Assembly: GCA_045628865.1 (NCBI GenBank)
Contig: JAZQQB010000078.1
Coordinates: forward strand, 1 to 48,350
Direction of reading: 5' to 3'
Length of the DNA stretch: 48,350 bases
From: JAZQQB01 sp045628865
GTDB taxonomy: Bacteria > Bacillota > Clostridia > Lachnospirales > Lachnospiraceae
The notes under the pieces were generated by a model that did no database searches, was not told the origin of the DNA, and saw only the letters and a program-made list of their open reading frames with translations. Position numbers and translations under genes: made by a program. This document shows, piece after piece, positions 38,406 to 47,139 of this stretch (positions are counted from its first letter, which is position 1; every line of letters begins with the position of its first letter).

Positions 38406-41138
38406 TCAGTTACCTGGCTGAGCAGGACCAGGTTGCTCAGGACCTTGTGGCTGTTCAGGAGCCGACTGTTGTCCGGGCTGTTCCTGTTGGGTTGGAACTT
38501 CAGTTCCCATATTGTAATAACCACCAAGTTCTGCTTGTTGCTGTGCTGCAATAGCAGCAGAGTTAGGATCTGCAAAGAACGCAGCATTGTGAGGACATGT
38601 GCCTGTCACATTATAGGAATAAACAACATTTCCTGCAGCATCTACTGTGGTAGAACCGCTAAGAACCTTTTCATCTTCCTGAGGCATCAAAGTACAGGTA
38701 CCCCAGATCTTAAATGGACATTCTGGACTGGCAACACTATAGACACCATTTGTACTATAGGCACATAACCATCCGGCATAGTGTACATCACAGCTTTCTG
38801 TTGGAACAGTTCCTTCTGCAAAGTACTCTGTCGTTACTTTTGAACAAAGCCCCTCAATAGGCAATTTACCAGACTGTGCACATACCTGACATGTGGTAAT
38901 GCCACTTGGCATTGTAAAGCCCTTTGCTGGAAGATCTTTATGGATCTCCTCCATAACCGCTCTCCATAAAGTCTTTGCAAGATTCTTGGATTCTGGATTG
39001 GTCATTTTTTCGTTGTTATCATAACCTGCCCATACAGATGCAGTATAGTAAGGGGTAAATCCACAGAACCATACATCATTGTAAGATGAGGTTGTACCTG
39101 TTTTACCAGCAATGGCCATTCCTGTAGAACCGCCAAAGTTACATTTGGTACCAGTTCCTTTGGTTACTACGTCTACCATGGCACTGGTTAACAGATAAGC
39201 AGTAGTTTCCTTTAGTACCTGAGTCTGTTCAGGCTCTGAGTTATCGATCAAAACAGAACCGTCAGCATTTAAGATCTTGGTATAAAGCTTAGGTGCACAG
39301 TAGGTACCGCCATTTGCAATGGTTGCATAGGCGGCATTTAATTCTAAATTTGTAACACCATCTGTAATACCACCTAAAGCCAACGGCTGTTGAATATCTG
39401 AAAAGACCTGTCCATTAGCGTCTACACGTCTTTCTACCAATGTGGTGAATCCAAATTTCAAAAGATAATCATAGCCTAACTGTGGTGTGATCTGGGTTAA
39501 GGTCTTTACTGCAATGATATTAGCAGACTGTTCAATACCCCAACGAAGAGACTGGATTCCTTCATATCTGGCTCCCCACCAGTTTTTCACAGGGGTTCCA
39601 GTGCTATATCTATATGGTGCATCAATCTGAACAGAGGCAAGTGTTAAGCCTGCGCTGTCTAGGGCAGGCGCATAGGTAGATACAATCTTAAAGGTGGAAC
39701 CTGGCTGTCTTTTTGAATCAGTTGCACGGTTTAGGGTTCTGCTTCCTTCCTTGGTACCACGACCACCTACCATAGCAACAACATAACCGGTGTACTGGTC
39801 ACACACAACCAAAGAAATCTGAGGCTGCGGGGTCAATGTAATGCTTTCGGCATAAATACTATCCCCTTCTCCTAATAAGGAACTACTGTATGCTTCAGTT
39901 GCTGCATAAGCGTCTTCCTGAGAAGAATAAATCATATTAAAGTTTTTATTTGTCTCTTCCCAGTATTTTTTGTACATTTCGGAACTGAAGTTTTCCAGGG
40001 AACCATCAGCCCGTTCAATGGTTAAGTCATATTTTAGGAGCCAATCAATATCCTTTGGATAGTTTTCTTCATTCTGGAATACACTGTCGGCAATCGCCTG
40101 CACAGAAGAATCCTGTGTAGAGAAGATACGAAGACCACTACTGTAAAGTGCCATATAGGCCTGAGTATCATTATATCCAAGTCGATCCTTTAGATCCTGC
40201 AATACACTGTCTGTAACAGCATCCACGAAGTAGGTGTTTACAGAATTATTGATAACGACTTCATTGACTTCCTTAATTCGGGAGTAAACATCATCAGCCA
40301 CAGCCTCATCATATTCAGCCTTAGTGATATATCCCTGTTCCAACATCTTATTTAGTACTTCGCCTCTTCGATTCGCATTCTTATCAGGATGCGAGATAGG
40401 ATTGTACTTAGATGGGTTCTGGGTGATGGCTGCGATAACAGCACATTCTGATAAAGTAAGCTCATAGGTAGATTTGTTGAAATATCGCTTTGATGCAGCC
40501 TGAACACCTAAGGTACTCTGACCTAAGTTGATGGTATTCATGTAATATTCCAATATCTCTTCTTTTGAGTAAATCTTTTCAATTTCGATGGCAAGGTATT
40601 GTTCCTGAATCTTACGCTTTAGTTTTACGATAAAGTCATCTTGTCCAACCCAGTTATCAAAAACATTGTTTTTGAGTAACTGCTGTGTGATGGTACTGGC
40701 ACCCTGACTGAAATCACCACTTGTTACACCTGTGAAACCGGCACGGATAATACCCTTAATATCGATACCATTATGTTCGTAGAAACGCTCATCTTCTATT
40801 GCAACAAACGCATCTGCGAGATATTGAGGAATATTCTCCATCTTCTGATAATCACGGTTCGCATCAGTGGCTACCAGTTTGGCAATTTCATTGCCTTCAC
40901 TATCATACACATAGGATGCATAACCTGTAGGAATAATATTGATGGATTCAAGATCTGGAGCGGAGCTCAAGATACCTGCAAAAGCACCAAATCCTACGCA
41001 GGCAAGCAACACAACGCTGGAAAGGATGCAGACCAGAATAAATTTGATCAAAAGCAGGGAGAGTTTATGCGCCCATTTAAATCCGATAGCATTTAACTCA
41101 AGCTGTTTCTGCTTTATGCCCTTTTTTCCATAATTCAT
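38406..41138 (-). CDS. Class A penicillin-binding protein (PBP1A-like)
   Basis: 910 residues. A cytoplasmic N-terminus and one membrane segment (about residues 28-55) precede the GT51 glycosyltransferase (EDERFYEHNGIDIKG, GASTITQQLLKNNV) and the transpeptidase with SxxK in PGSTFKIVS and the KTGTT box. After the transpeptidase come about nine cysteines in CxxC and spaced pairs (TCQVCAQSGK, TESCDVHYAGWLC, CPFKIWGTC, GTCPHN) and a Pro/Gln-rich tail (EQPQGPEQPGPAQPGN). The start at 41138 has AGAAAGGG in front; the ATG at 41183 lacks a spaced site. It builds peptidoglycan at the outer face of the membrane. Confidence 0.94.
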   Translation of the reverse strand: MNYGKKGIKQKQLELNAIGFKWAHKLSLLLIKFILVCILSSVVLLACVGFGAFAGILSSAPDLESINIIPTGYASYVYDSEGNEIAKLVATDANRDYQKMENIPQYLADAFVAIEDERFYEHNGIDIKGIIRAGFTGVTSGDFSQGASTITQQLLKNNVFDNWVGQDDFIVKLKRKIQEQYLAIEIEKIYSKEEILEYYMNTINLGQSTLGVQAASKRYFNKSTYELTLSECAVIAAITQNPSKYNPISHPDKNANRRGEVLNKMLEQGYITKAEYDEAVADDVYSRIKEVNEVVINNSVNTYFVDAVTDSVLQDLKDRLGYNDTQAYMALYSSGLRIFSTQDSSVQAIADSVFQNEENYPKDIDWLLKYDLTIERADGSLENFSSEMYKKYWEETNKNFNMIYSSQEDAYAATEAYSSSLLGEGDSIYAESITLTPQPQISLVVCDQYTGYVVAMVGGRGTKEGSRTLNRATDSKRQPGSTFKIVSTYAPALDSAGLTLASVQIDAPYRYSTGTPVKNWWGARYEGIQSLRWGIEQSANIIAVKTLTQITPQLGYDYLLKFGFTTLVERRVDANGQVFSDIQQPLALGGITDGVTNLELNAAYATIANGGTYCAPKLYTKILNADGSVLIDNSEPEQTQVLKETTAYLLTSAMVDVVTKGTGTKCNFGGSTGMAIAGKTGTTSSYNDVWFCGFTPYYTASVWAGYDNNEKMTNPESKNLAKTLWRAVMEEIHKDLPAKGFTMPSGITTCQVCAQSGKLPIEGLCSKVTTEYFAEGTVPTESCDVHYAGWLCAYSTNGVYSVASPECPFKIWGTCTLMPQEDEKVLSGSTTVDAAGNVVYSYNVTGTCPHNAAFFADPNSAAIAAQQQAELGGYYNMGTEVPTQQEQPGQQSAPEQPQGPEQPGPAQPGN

Positions 41139-41285
41139 ATTGTGAAGCCCTTTCTTATTATTTATTTTTGGCATCACCCCCATTGTAGCAAAAAAATGCT
41201 GAAAGATAAAGAGCTTTCTATAAAAAGTATCTTATGATATGATAAAAAAAAGACGTAGAAGTGATATTTGGAGAAAGTAAATTTT

Positions 41286-41930
41286 ATGGAAGAATTAGAA
41301 AAAGAACCTTACAAAATATTGATAAGCGGTGGATGTGGTGAGATTATTGAGAAAAAATCAAGATTTATTGCCACCGTTTGCCCTGTGGAAACAGAAGAAG
41401 AGGCTACTGCTTTTATAGATGAAATGAAGAAAAAATATTGGGATGCCAGACATAACTGTTCTGCGTTTGTGATCGGAAGCAGAGCAGAACTGACCCGATG
41501 TAGCGATGATGGAGAACCATCTGGTACAGCAGGACGACCAATGCTTGAGGTATTAACCGGCAGTGGTATCAGAAATATTGCGGTTGTTGTGACCAGATAC
41601 TTTGGTGGAGTTTTGCTGGGTACTGGTGGACTGGTACGGGCTTATACACAAGCCGTGCAGGCAGGGATTGAAGCCTGCGAAACAGCCTGGGTGAAATATT
41701 GTGTTCGTTTTCGCTTGGAAGTGTCCTATACAGAAGTGGGAAAGGTACAGTATCTGTTGGCGGCACCTGGTATTATGATCGAAGATAGTGAATATACAGA
41801 CAAGGTTACCTTTACCTTTGTGATCGCTGCAACAGAGGCAGCAAAGATCACAAAGGATCTGACAGAGGGAACCAATGGAAGACTGACATTGACAGAGGTA
41901 GAAAAGGATTATATGCAGCTAAAGGAATAG
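41286..41930 (+). CDS. YigZ/IMPACT family protein
   Basis: 214 residues. The N-terminal UPF0029 domain contains KSRFIA, DARHNCSAFVIG, DDGEPSGTAGRPML and VVVTRYFGGVLLGTGGLVRAY, the family hallmark; the C-terminal part is the ferredoxin-like DUF1949 domain. Bacterial roles are not settled. ATG 41286 has GGAG 12 bases upstream; the in-frame TTG at 41268 was not used. Three bases separate its stop from that of the converging DnaJ gene, so the two messages may overlap. Confidence 0.92.
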   Translation: MEELEKEPYKILISGGCGEIIEKKSRFIATVCPVETEEEATAFIDEMKKKYWDARHNCSAFVIGSRAELTRCSDDGEPSGTAGRPMLEVLTGSGIRNIAVVVTRYFGGVLLGTGGLVRAYTQAVQAGIEACETAWVKYCVRFRLEVSYTEVGKVQYLLAAPGIMIEDSEYTDKVTFTFVIAATEAAKITKDLTEGTNGRLTLTEVEKDYMQLKE

Positions 41931-41933
41931 CTG

Positions 41934-42689
41934 CTAGAATCCATATCCACCGCCACAGCAATAGTTGGTACAGCAGCAGGTACAAAGTACCTGTGCAAAC
42001 ATGAATTTGAAACAACAGTTGTTGCATTCCATGACAGGTGCTCCATATCCCTGAGCAGTACGTCTATAACCGTAGGAACCGCTGTTCATCATGTTTTTGG
42101 TTCGCTTGTATTCGATGTTGGCAGGTTCTAGAGCAATAGCCCTGTCAATATGCTGCATGGCTGTGATGTTGTTTCCTGAATTAAAGTGTGCAACAGCACT
42201 GTAGTAATACCATTTACCATTTCTATTTGTTTCTGATACCTGATTTAAGGCATTGATAGCTTCCTCATAATGTCCGGCATTGATGTAGTTGGCTGCAGCA
42301 TGAAGCTCAACTGGATCAGAGGAATTGGAACTATGGGAATAGTTTCCGGCAAATTCGCCGAAGCCGAATGCTCTAAATAAATCTTCAAAGTTCATATAGG
42401 TACCAGAAAAACCATTGGATTCTGAATTGCCATATTCATCACGATAGGTGTTTTGATTTCTTTGACCATACGGACCATATCCGTAGCTTCCACCATATTC
42501 TTTTTCGTCTTGGATTTTTTTATATGCTTCCTGAACTTCTTTAAATTTTTCCTCTGCCTGTGCTTTGTTTGGATTGTTTACATTGGCATCCGGATGATAG
42601 ATTCTGCTTAATTTACGATATGCTTTTTTGATTTCTTCGTCTGAGGCACCACGTGAAATGCCAAGAACGTCATATGGATCTCTAGCCAT
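41934..42689 (-). CDS. DnaJ-domain protein with TPR and Cys-rich tail
   Basis: 251 residues. The J domain (residues 3-65) has H32-P33-D34, so it can stimulate an Hsp70. A Gly/Tyr/Asn linker and a TPR-like helical segment (HYEEAINALNQVSETNRNGK, AVAHFNSGNNITAMQHIDRA) follow. The last 30 residues have eight cysteines (CNNCCFKF, LCTCCCTNYCC), which suggests metal or membrane association. It is the last gene of a three-gene minus-strand operon with a DUF5685 protein (15-bp gap) and a zinc-ribbon membrane protein. Not the general DnaJ: the zinc-finger domain is absent. Confidence 0.88.
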   Translation of the reverse strand: MARDPYDVLGISRGASDEEIKKAYRKLSRIYHPDANVNNPNKAQAEEKFKEVQEAYKKIQDEKEYGGSYGYGPYGQRNQNTYRDEYGNSESNGFSGTYMNFEDLFRAFGFGEFAGNYSHSSNSSDPVELHAAANYINAGHYEEAINALNQVSETNRNGKWYYYSAVAHFNSGNNITAMQHIDRAIALEPANIEYKRTKNMMNSGSYGYRRTAQGYGAPVMECNNCCFKFMFAQVLCTCCCTNYCCGGGYGF

Positions 42690-42704
42690 TGCTTTATACT
42701 TCCC

Positions 42705-43565
42705 TTACTTATCATGCGTCTTTTCTTTTTTGTTTTTATTATCGAGACGCTTTGTTTTTGTTTGTTCATATTTGGTAAAGATACCGGAATAAAGTATATT
42801 TCTTAAAAGATTGATATTTTCAAGGATCGGTAGTCTTTCAAAATACCGGGCAGCTTCTCCTGCCATCATTGTAAGAAATTCGCCACTTTTTTCTTCAATT
42901 TCTTCAAAGGACAGTCCGGCACATAAGAATGGATTGTAGTGTCCCTTTTTTTCGTCTTCATAAACATCCTCATAGGCATCACACAAATAAATGAATTTAC
43001 CTAAGAAGAAACCGAACTGATAGAGGTCATCATACCATTCATCCTGCTTCATGGCAAATATTTCTCCTAAAAATTTGCCAGTAAGAGATGCTGCCTTATC
43101 TAAATTGGGTTCTTTGTATTTTTCACAGATACTTAGTTCTTTCATATAAGAAAGAATGGCGTTATTCTGACGAGGATACTCAGATGATATTTTTTTTATA
43201 TGTCCATGGATCAGGGAAGCTTCTAACTTGCTGGGAATGGAATGATCGTCTGTCCAGTTGTCTATGAGATTATGATATGCCATGAGCAGGTTCATATCAG
43301 CAGCGTAGTTTGTGATCTCATTTGTAAGCAACGGATGCTTTTTTAGCGGATGGGCAATACAGCGCTCGGTGCAGCTTTTGGTTTCTACATCGTAAAGACC
43401 TGACAAAAGTATGCTCAAAAAGGTCATATCATATGTGAGGGTAGCCAGAGCAAAAACACCGTGTCTGTTTTTGATAGACTGACATAACCCGCAGTAGTAG
43501 GCACGGTATTTTTTGACTTCTTTGACTTTCAGCTCATCCTGGTTTGTGATTATATAGCCAAACAT
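42705..43565 (-). CDS. DUF5685-type protein
   Basis: 286 residues, mostly helical. It opens with MFGYIITNQDELKVKEVKKYRAYYCGLCQSI, the signature of the DUF5685 group, with further cysteines (C65, C69). Two acidic motifs are spaced by 94 residues: D102-NWT-D106 and D196-AYE-D200 (YLCDAYEDVYEDEKKGHYNP). They recall the DxxxD pairs of class I isoprenoid synthases such as phytoene synthase, so an all-helical enzyme or pseudo-enzyme is possible. That link is inference. Its operon with DnaJ suggests assisted assembly. Confidence 0.78.
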   Translation of the reverse strand: MFGYIITNQDELKVKEVKKYRAYYCGLCQSIKNRHGVFALATLTYDMTFLSILLSGLYDVETKSCTERCIAHPLKKHPLLTNEITNYAADMNLLMAYHNLIDNWTDDHSIPSKLEASLIHGHIKKISSEYPRQNNAILSYMKELSICEKYKEPNLDKAASLTGKFLGEIFAMKQDEWYDDLYQFGFFLGKFIYLCDAYEDVYEDEKKGHYNPFLCAGLSFEEIEEKSGEFLTMMAGEAARYFERLPILENINLLRNILYSGIFTKYEQTKTKRLDNKNKKEKTHDK

Positions 43566-43577
43566 GAAAGACCTCCA

Positions 43578-43979
43578 TTAACTTTTTCTGATGAATTCGT
43601 TTTTACATTTTGGACATTTGATGCAAATCTTGCCCTTTCCACGTGGAATGCGGATTTTTTGCTTACACTGTGGACAGGAATAGATATGATGTGTTTTTCG
43701 TTGCTTCATGTGAGAAACGCGTAATGTAATAAAGGTACGTACTTTTTGTGATACTTTCATGTATTTGTCATTTTCGTAAGCCCGTTTATAGGTGTTTTTA
43801 GATAAGAAACGAAACAGATAGAGCGCAAAGGTAATAATGGAAAGAAGATAGCATGTTAAACTGCGGTCAAATCTGGAAAAAATCATTAGTATAAAGGTTG
43901 CTATAATGAGGAACTTTCCTAAGTTATCCAGCCCGTATCTGCCGTACATAAATTGTTTAAATCGATAAAATAAGTTCAT
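43578..43979 (-). CDS. Membrane protein with C-terminal zinc ribbon
   Basis: 133 residues. Two membrane segments (about 20-35 and 42-60), then a basic region and a zinc ribbon with CPQCKQKIRIPRGKGKICIKCPKCKNEF. ATG 43979 has a perfect GGAGGA; the upstream in-frame start at 44009 does not. First gene of the DnaJ operon (12 bp to the next gene). Function unknown. Confidence 0.78.
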   Translation of the reverse strand: MNLFYRFKQFMYGRYGLDNLGKFLIIATFILMIFSRFDRSLTCYLLSIITFALYLFRFLSKNTYKRAYENDKYMKVSQKVRTFITLRVSHMKQRKTHHIYSCPQCKQKIRIPRGKGKICIKCPKCKNEFIRKS

Positions 43980-44016
43980 ATATCCTCCAAAAAAATAATT
44001 TTTTAACAATTAGGGG

Positions 44017-44045
44017 TTGCATCTTTCACTGTAGCGTGCTAAAAT
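44017..44045 (+). promoter_or_regulatory. Likely promoter of pheB-hom
   Basis: TTGCAT (44017-44022), 17 bp, TAAAAT (44040-44045). A second TTGACA at 44054-44059 lacks a good -10. Confidence 0.55.
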
Positions 44046-44097
44046 ATCCAACGTTGACAAACAATTGTCCGTGTGGTAAATACACAGAGGAGTTCAA

Positions 44098-44544
44098 ATG
44101 TCTGAAAAAACTACAAGTTATTATATCGTAAAACAGAAAGCAGTTCCAGAAGTTTTATTAAAGGTTGTGGAGGCAAAGAGACTGATCGAATCAGAAAAGG
44201 TTATGACGATTCAGGAAGCAGTAGATGCTGTGGGTATCAGTCGTAGTTCTTTCTATAAGTATAAGGATGATATTTTCCCGTTCCATGATAAGGCACAGGG
44301 TACAACAATCACACTGACTTTTCAGATGGATGATGAACCAGGATTGTTATCGGATGTATTAAAGATTGTTGCTGAATTTAAAGCAAACATTTTGACCATT
44401 CATCAATCGATTCCAATTAATGGGGTTGCATCTTTAAGTATTAGTATTCAGGTACTTCCAACAACAGGTGATGTATCAGAAATGCTCAATATGCTTGGCT
44501 CACAGAAAGGTGTACATACTGTCAGACTTTTGGCAAAAGAATAA
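44098..44544 (+). CDS. pheB: ACT-domain protein, PheB/UPF0735 group
   Basis: 148 residues: an N-terminal helix-turn-helix-like part (MTIQEAVDAVGISRSSFYKYKDDIFPF) and an ACT domain (ITLTFQMDDEPGLLSDVLKIVAEFKANILTI). PheB-like proteins are thought to sense amino acids. It is followed by hom after 17 bp, which suggests a link to threonine/methionine rather than phenylalanine control. RBS GAGGAG. Confidence 0.85.
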   Translation: MSEKTTSYYIVKQKAVPEVLLKVVEAKRLIESEKVMTIQEAVDAVGISRSSFYKYKDDIFPFHDKAQGTTITLTFQMDDEPGLLSDVLKIVAEFKANILTIHQSIPINGVASLSISIQVLPTTGDVSEMLNMLGSQKGVHTVRLLAKE

Positions 44545-44561
44545 AAGAGGGGCATGAAAAA

Positions 44562-45776
44562 ATGATCAAAGTTGCGATTTTAGGCTACGGTACAGTAGGA
44601 AGTGGTGTTTTTGAAGTAATCAACACCAACAATGAAATTATTAGTAAGAAGGCTGGTGAAGAGCTTTCTGTAAAATATGTTCTTGATTTAAGAGATTTCC
44701 CAGGTGATCCAGTAGAAAGCGTACTGGTTCACGATGTGAATACAATCTTAGAGGATGATGAAGTTTCCATTATTTGTGAAACAATGGGTGGTGTAAAGCC
44801 GGCTTATGAATTTACAAAGAATGCATTATTGAAAGGTAAGAGTGTTTGTACTTCTAACAAGGAACTGGTTGCAGCACATGCGCCGGAACTTTTACAGATT
44901 GCCAAGGAGAACAACTGTAACTACTTATTTGAGGCAAGTGTTGGTGGTGGTATTCCAATCATCAGACCAATCAATGATTCCTTAACATCTGAAAAGATTG
45001 ATGCAATTACAGGTATCTTAAATGGTACGACTAACTTCATTTTGACTAAGATGGCAAAAGAAGGAAGTGATTTTGCTGAAGTATTAAAGGAAGCACAGGA
45101 ATTAGGATATGCAGAAAGAAATCCTGAAGCTGATGTAGAAGGATACGACGCAGGAAGAAAGATTGCCATCCTTTCCTCATTAATGTATGGAAAGAATGTT
45201 GCCTTTGAAGATGTATATACAGAGGGTATTACAAAGATTTCGGCAGCTGATTTTGCCTATGCAAAACAGATGGATAAGTCCATTAAGTTACTTGCTATGA
45301 GCAAAGAAATTAATGGTGAAAGCTTTGCGATGGTTGCACCATTTATGATTGGTACCGAATACCCATTGTATGCAGTAAATGATGTATTCAATGGTGTGTA
45401 TGTACATGGAAATATGCTTGGAGATACCATGTATTATGGTAGAGGAGCTGGTAAGCTTCCAACTGCAAGTGCTGTTGTTTCAGATGTTGTAGATTGTGCA
45501 AGACATTTAAATAAGAATATAATGTGTTTCTGGGATGCAGAAAACAAGAAGATGAGTGGAATTGGTAAGGTTTCCTTCTCATACTTTGTAAGAGTAAACG
45601 GTGATCAGGAAGCATTCGCAAAGGTACAGGAAATCTTTGGTGAAGTGACAGAACTTCATGCACCGGGAATCCTTGGTGAATTTGCATTTGTGACAGAGAA
45701 GATGACAGAAGAGAAGTTCAATGAGTTGGCAAAGAAACTTCCTGAAATGATCACAAGAATCCGTATGGAAGAATAG
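44562..45776 (+). CDS. hom: Homoserine dehydrogenase
   Basis: Reduces aspartate semialdehyde to homoserine for threonine and methionine. 404 residues: NAD(P) domain (LGYGTVGSGVFEV), catalytic domain with GILNGTTNFILTKM and AERNPEADVEGYDAGRKIAIL, and a C-terminal ACT domain for feedback (SYFVRVNGDQEAFAKVQEIFG). It is cotranscribed with pheB. An inverted repeat separates it from lysC. Confidence 0.97.
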   Translation: MIKVAILGYGTVGSGVFEVINTNNEIISKKAGEELSVKYVLDLRDFPGDPVESVLVHDVNTILEDDEVSIICETMGGVKPAYEFTKNALLKGKSVCTSNKELVAAHAPELLQIAKENNCNYLFEASVGGGIPIIRPINDSLTSEKIDAITGILNGTTNFILTKMAKEGSDFAEVLKEAQELGYAERNPEADVEGYDAGRKIAILSSLMYGKNVAFEDVYTEGITKISAADFAYAKQMDKSIKLLAMSKEINGESFAMVAPFMIGTEYPLYAVNDVFNGVYVHGNMLGDTMYYGRGAGKLPTASAVVSDVVDCARHLNKNIMCFWDAENKKMSGIGKVSFSYFVRVNGDQEAFAKVQEIFGEVTELHAPGILGEFAFVTEKMTEEKFNELAKKLPEMITRIRMEE

Positions 45777-45790
45777 AATAATAGAAACAT

Positions 45791-45822
45791 AATTAGGAAT
45801 CTTTAAAGATTCCTAATTTGTT
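45791..45822 (+). terminator. Perfect palindrome between hom and lysC
   Basis: AATTAGGAATCTTT followed directly by its own complement (28 bp, no fixed loop), then TGTTTTAT. It may be a weak terminator, lowering lysC read-through. Confidence 0.6.
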
Positions 45823-45837
45823 TTATGGGGAGGAAAC

Positions 45838-47046
45838 ATGTTAGTTGTTAAAAAATTTGGGGGTACCAGTGTTGCAAACAAAGAAAGAATTTGCAACGTT
45901 GCAAGAAGATGTATCGAGGATTATCAAAAGGGGAATGATGTAGTGGTTGTGTTATCAGCCATGGGGAAGATGACAGATGAACTGATCAGAATGGCAAGAG
46001 ATATGAATCCGAATCCACCTAAGAGAGAGCTGGATATGCTTATGACCATTGGAGAACAGCAGTCGGTGGCTTTGATGGCAATGGCCATGGATAGTATGGG
46101 TGTTCCAGCTATTTCCCTGAATGCTTTTCAGATCAAGATGCATTCCACATCTGTTTATGGCAATGCCAGAATCAAACGTATTGATACAGAGAGGATCAAA
46201 CATGAATTAGAACAGAGAAAAATTGTGATCATTACCGGTTTTCAGAGTGTAAATAAATACGATGATTATACAACTCTAGGTAGGGGTGGGTCTGATACAA
46301 CTGCGGTTGCATTGGCAGCGGCACTCCATGCAGATGCCTGTGAGATTTTTACAGATGTGGATGGAGTTTACACGGCAGATCCAAGATATGTGCCTAAGGC
46401 AAAGAAGATGAAAGAAATATCCTATGACGAAATGCTTGACCTGGCAACATTAGGAGCAGAGGTACTTCATAACAGATCCGTAGAACTGGCTAAAAAATAT
46501 GGTGTCCAGCTGGTGGTTCGTTCAAGTTTAACGAACGAAGAAGGAACAATTGTAAAGGAGAGAGCAGCAGTGGAGAAGATGTTAGTGAGTGGTGTGGCAG
46601 CAGATAAGGATGTAGTAAAGGTTTCTGTGGTTGGATTGGACGATAAGCCTGGTACAGCCTTTCGTTTGTTTGATGCATTGGCGAGTGCCAATATCAATGT
46701 GGATATGATCCTGCAGTCAACAGGACGTGACAATACTACGGATATTGCATTTACGGTATCAAAAGATGCTGCTGAGGATACGATGGCTGTACTTGAGAAA
46801 AACCATGCAAGATTGAACCCGCAAAAGATTGAGATGGAAAGAAATTGCGCTAAGGTATCTGTTGTGGGAGCAGGTATGATGTCTAACCCGGGAGTGGCTG
46901 CCAAGATGTTTGAATGCCTGTATAACAATAATATCAATATCAGAATGATTTCTACTTCGGAGATACGTGTAACTGTGCTGATTGATGTAAAAGATACTGA
47001 AAAAGCCATGAACGCCGCTCATGAGATTTTTGGATTGGATGAATAA
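45838..47046 (+). CDS. lysC: Aspartate kinase
   Basis: First step of the aspartate pathway. 402 residues: kinase domain opens VVKKFGGTSVANKERI, with TLGRGGSDTTAVALAAAL as the ATP/aspartate region, then two ACT domains (VSVVGLDDKPGTAFRLFDAL and VSVVGAGMMSNPGVAAKMF), which allow feedback by lysine or threonine. GGGGAGGAAAC precedes the ATG. The 61-bp gap to hom is too short for a lysine riboswitch. Confidence 0.97.
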   Translation: MLVVKKFGGTSVANKERICNVARRCIEDYQKGNDVVVVLSAMGKMTDELIRMARDMNPNPPKRELDMLMTIGEQQSVALMAMAMDSMGVPAISLNAFQIKMHSTSVYGNARIKRIDTERIKHELEQRKIVIITGFQSVNKYDDYTTLGRGGSDTTAVALAAALHADACEIFTDVDGVYTADPRYVPKAKKMKEISYDEMLDLATLGAEVLHNRSVELAKKYGVQLVVRSSLTNEEGTIVKERAAVEKMLVSGVAADKDVVKVSVVGLDDKPGTAFRLFDALASANINVDMILQSTGRDNTTDIAFTVSKDAAEDTMAVLEKNHARLNPQKIEMERNCAKVSVVGAGMMSNPGVAAKMFECLYNNNINIRMISTSEIRVTVLIDVKDTEKAMNAAHEIFGLDE

Positions 47047-47139
47047 ATAAATGTTGAGAAAAATCTGGATTCAAGGTATAGTATAGCTGTGTGCGCTTAC
47101 GCGTATAGGGAACGGATAGTTAAGAAAAGAGGGTTTTTT

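Noticed and set aside
38400..38768. Plus-strand 122-residue frame
   Set aside because: Antisense to the C-terminal coding part of the penicillin-binding protein, Arg/Ser-rich shadow.
45777..45837. Lysine riboswitch before lysC
   Set aside because: The 61-bp gap is far too short and holds only a palindrome and the ribosome binding site.
46467..47009. 180-residue minus-strand frame opposite lysC
   Set aside because: A shadow of the lysC codons; no ribosome binding site or domain.
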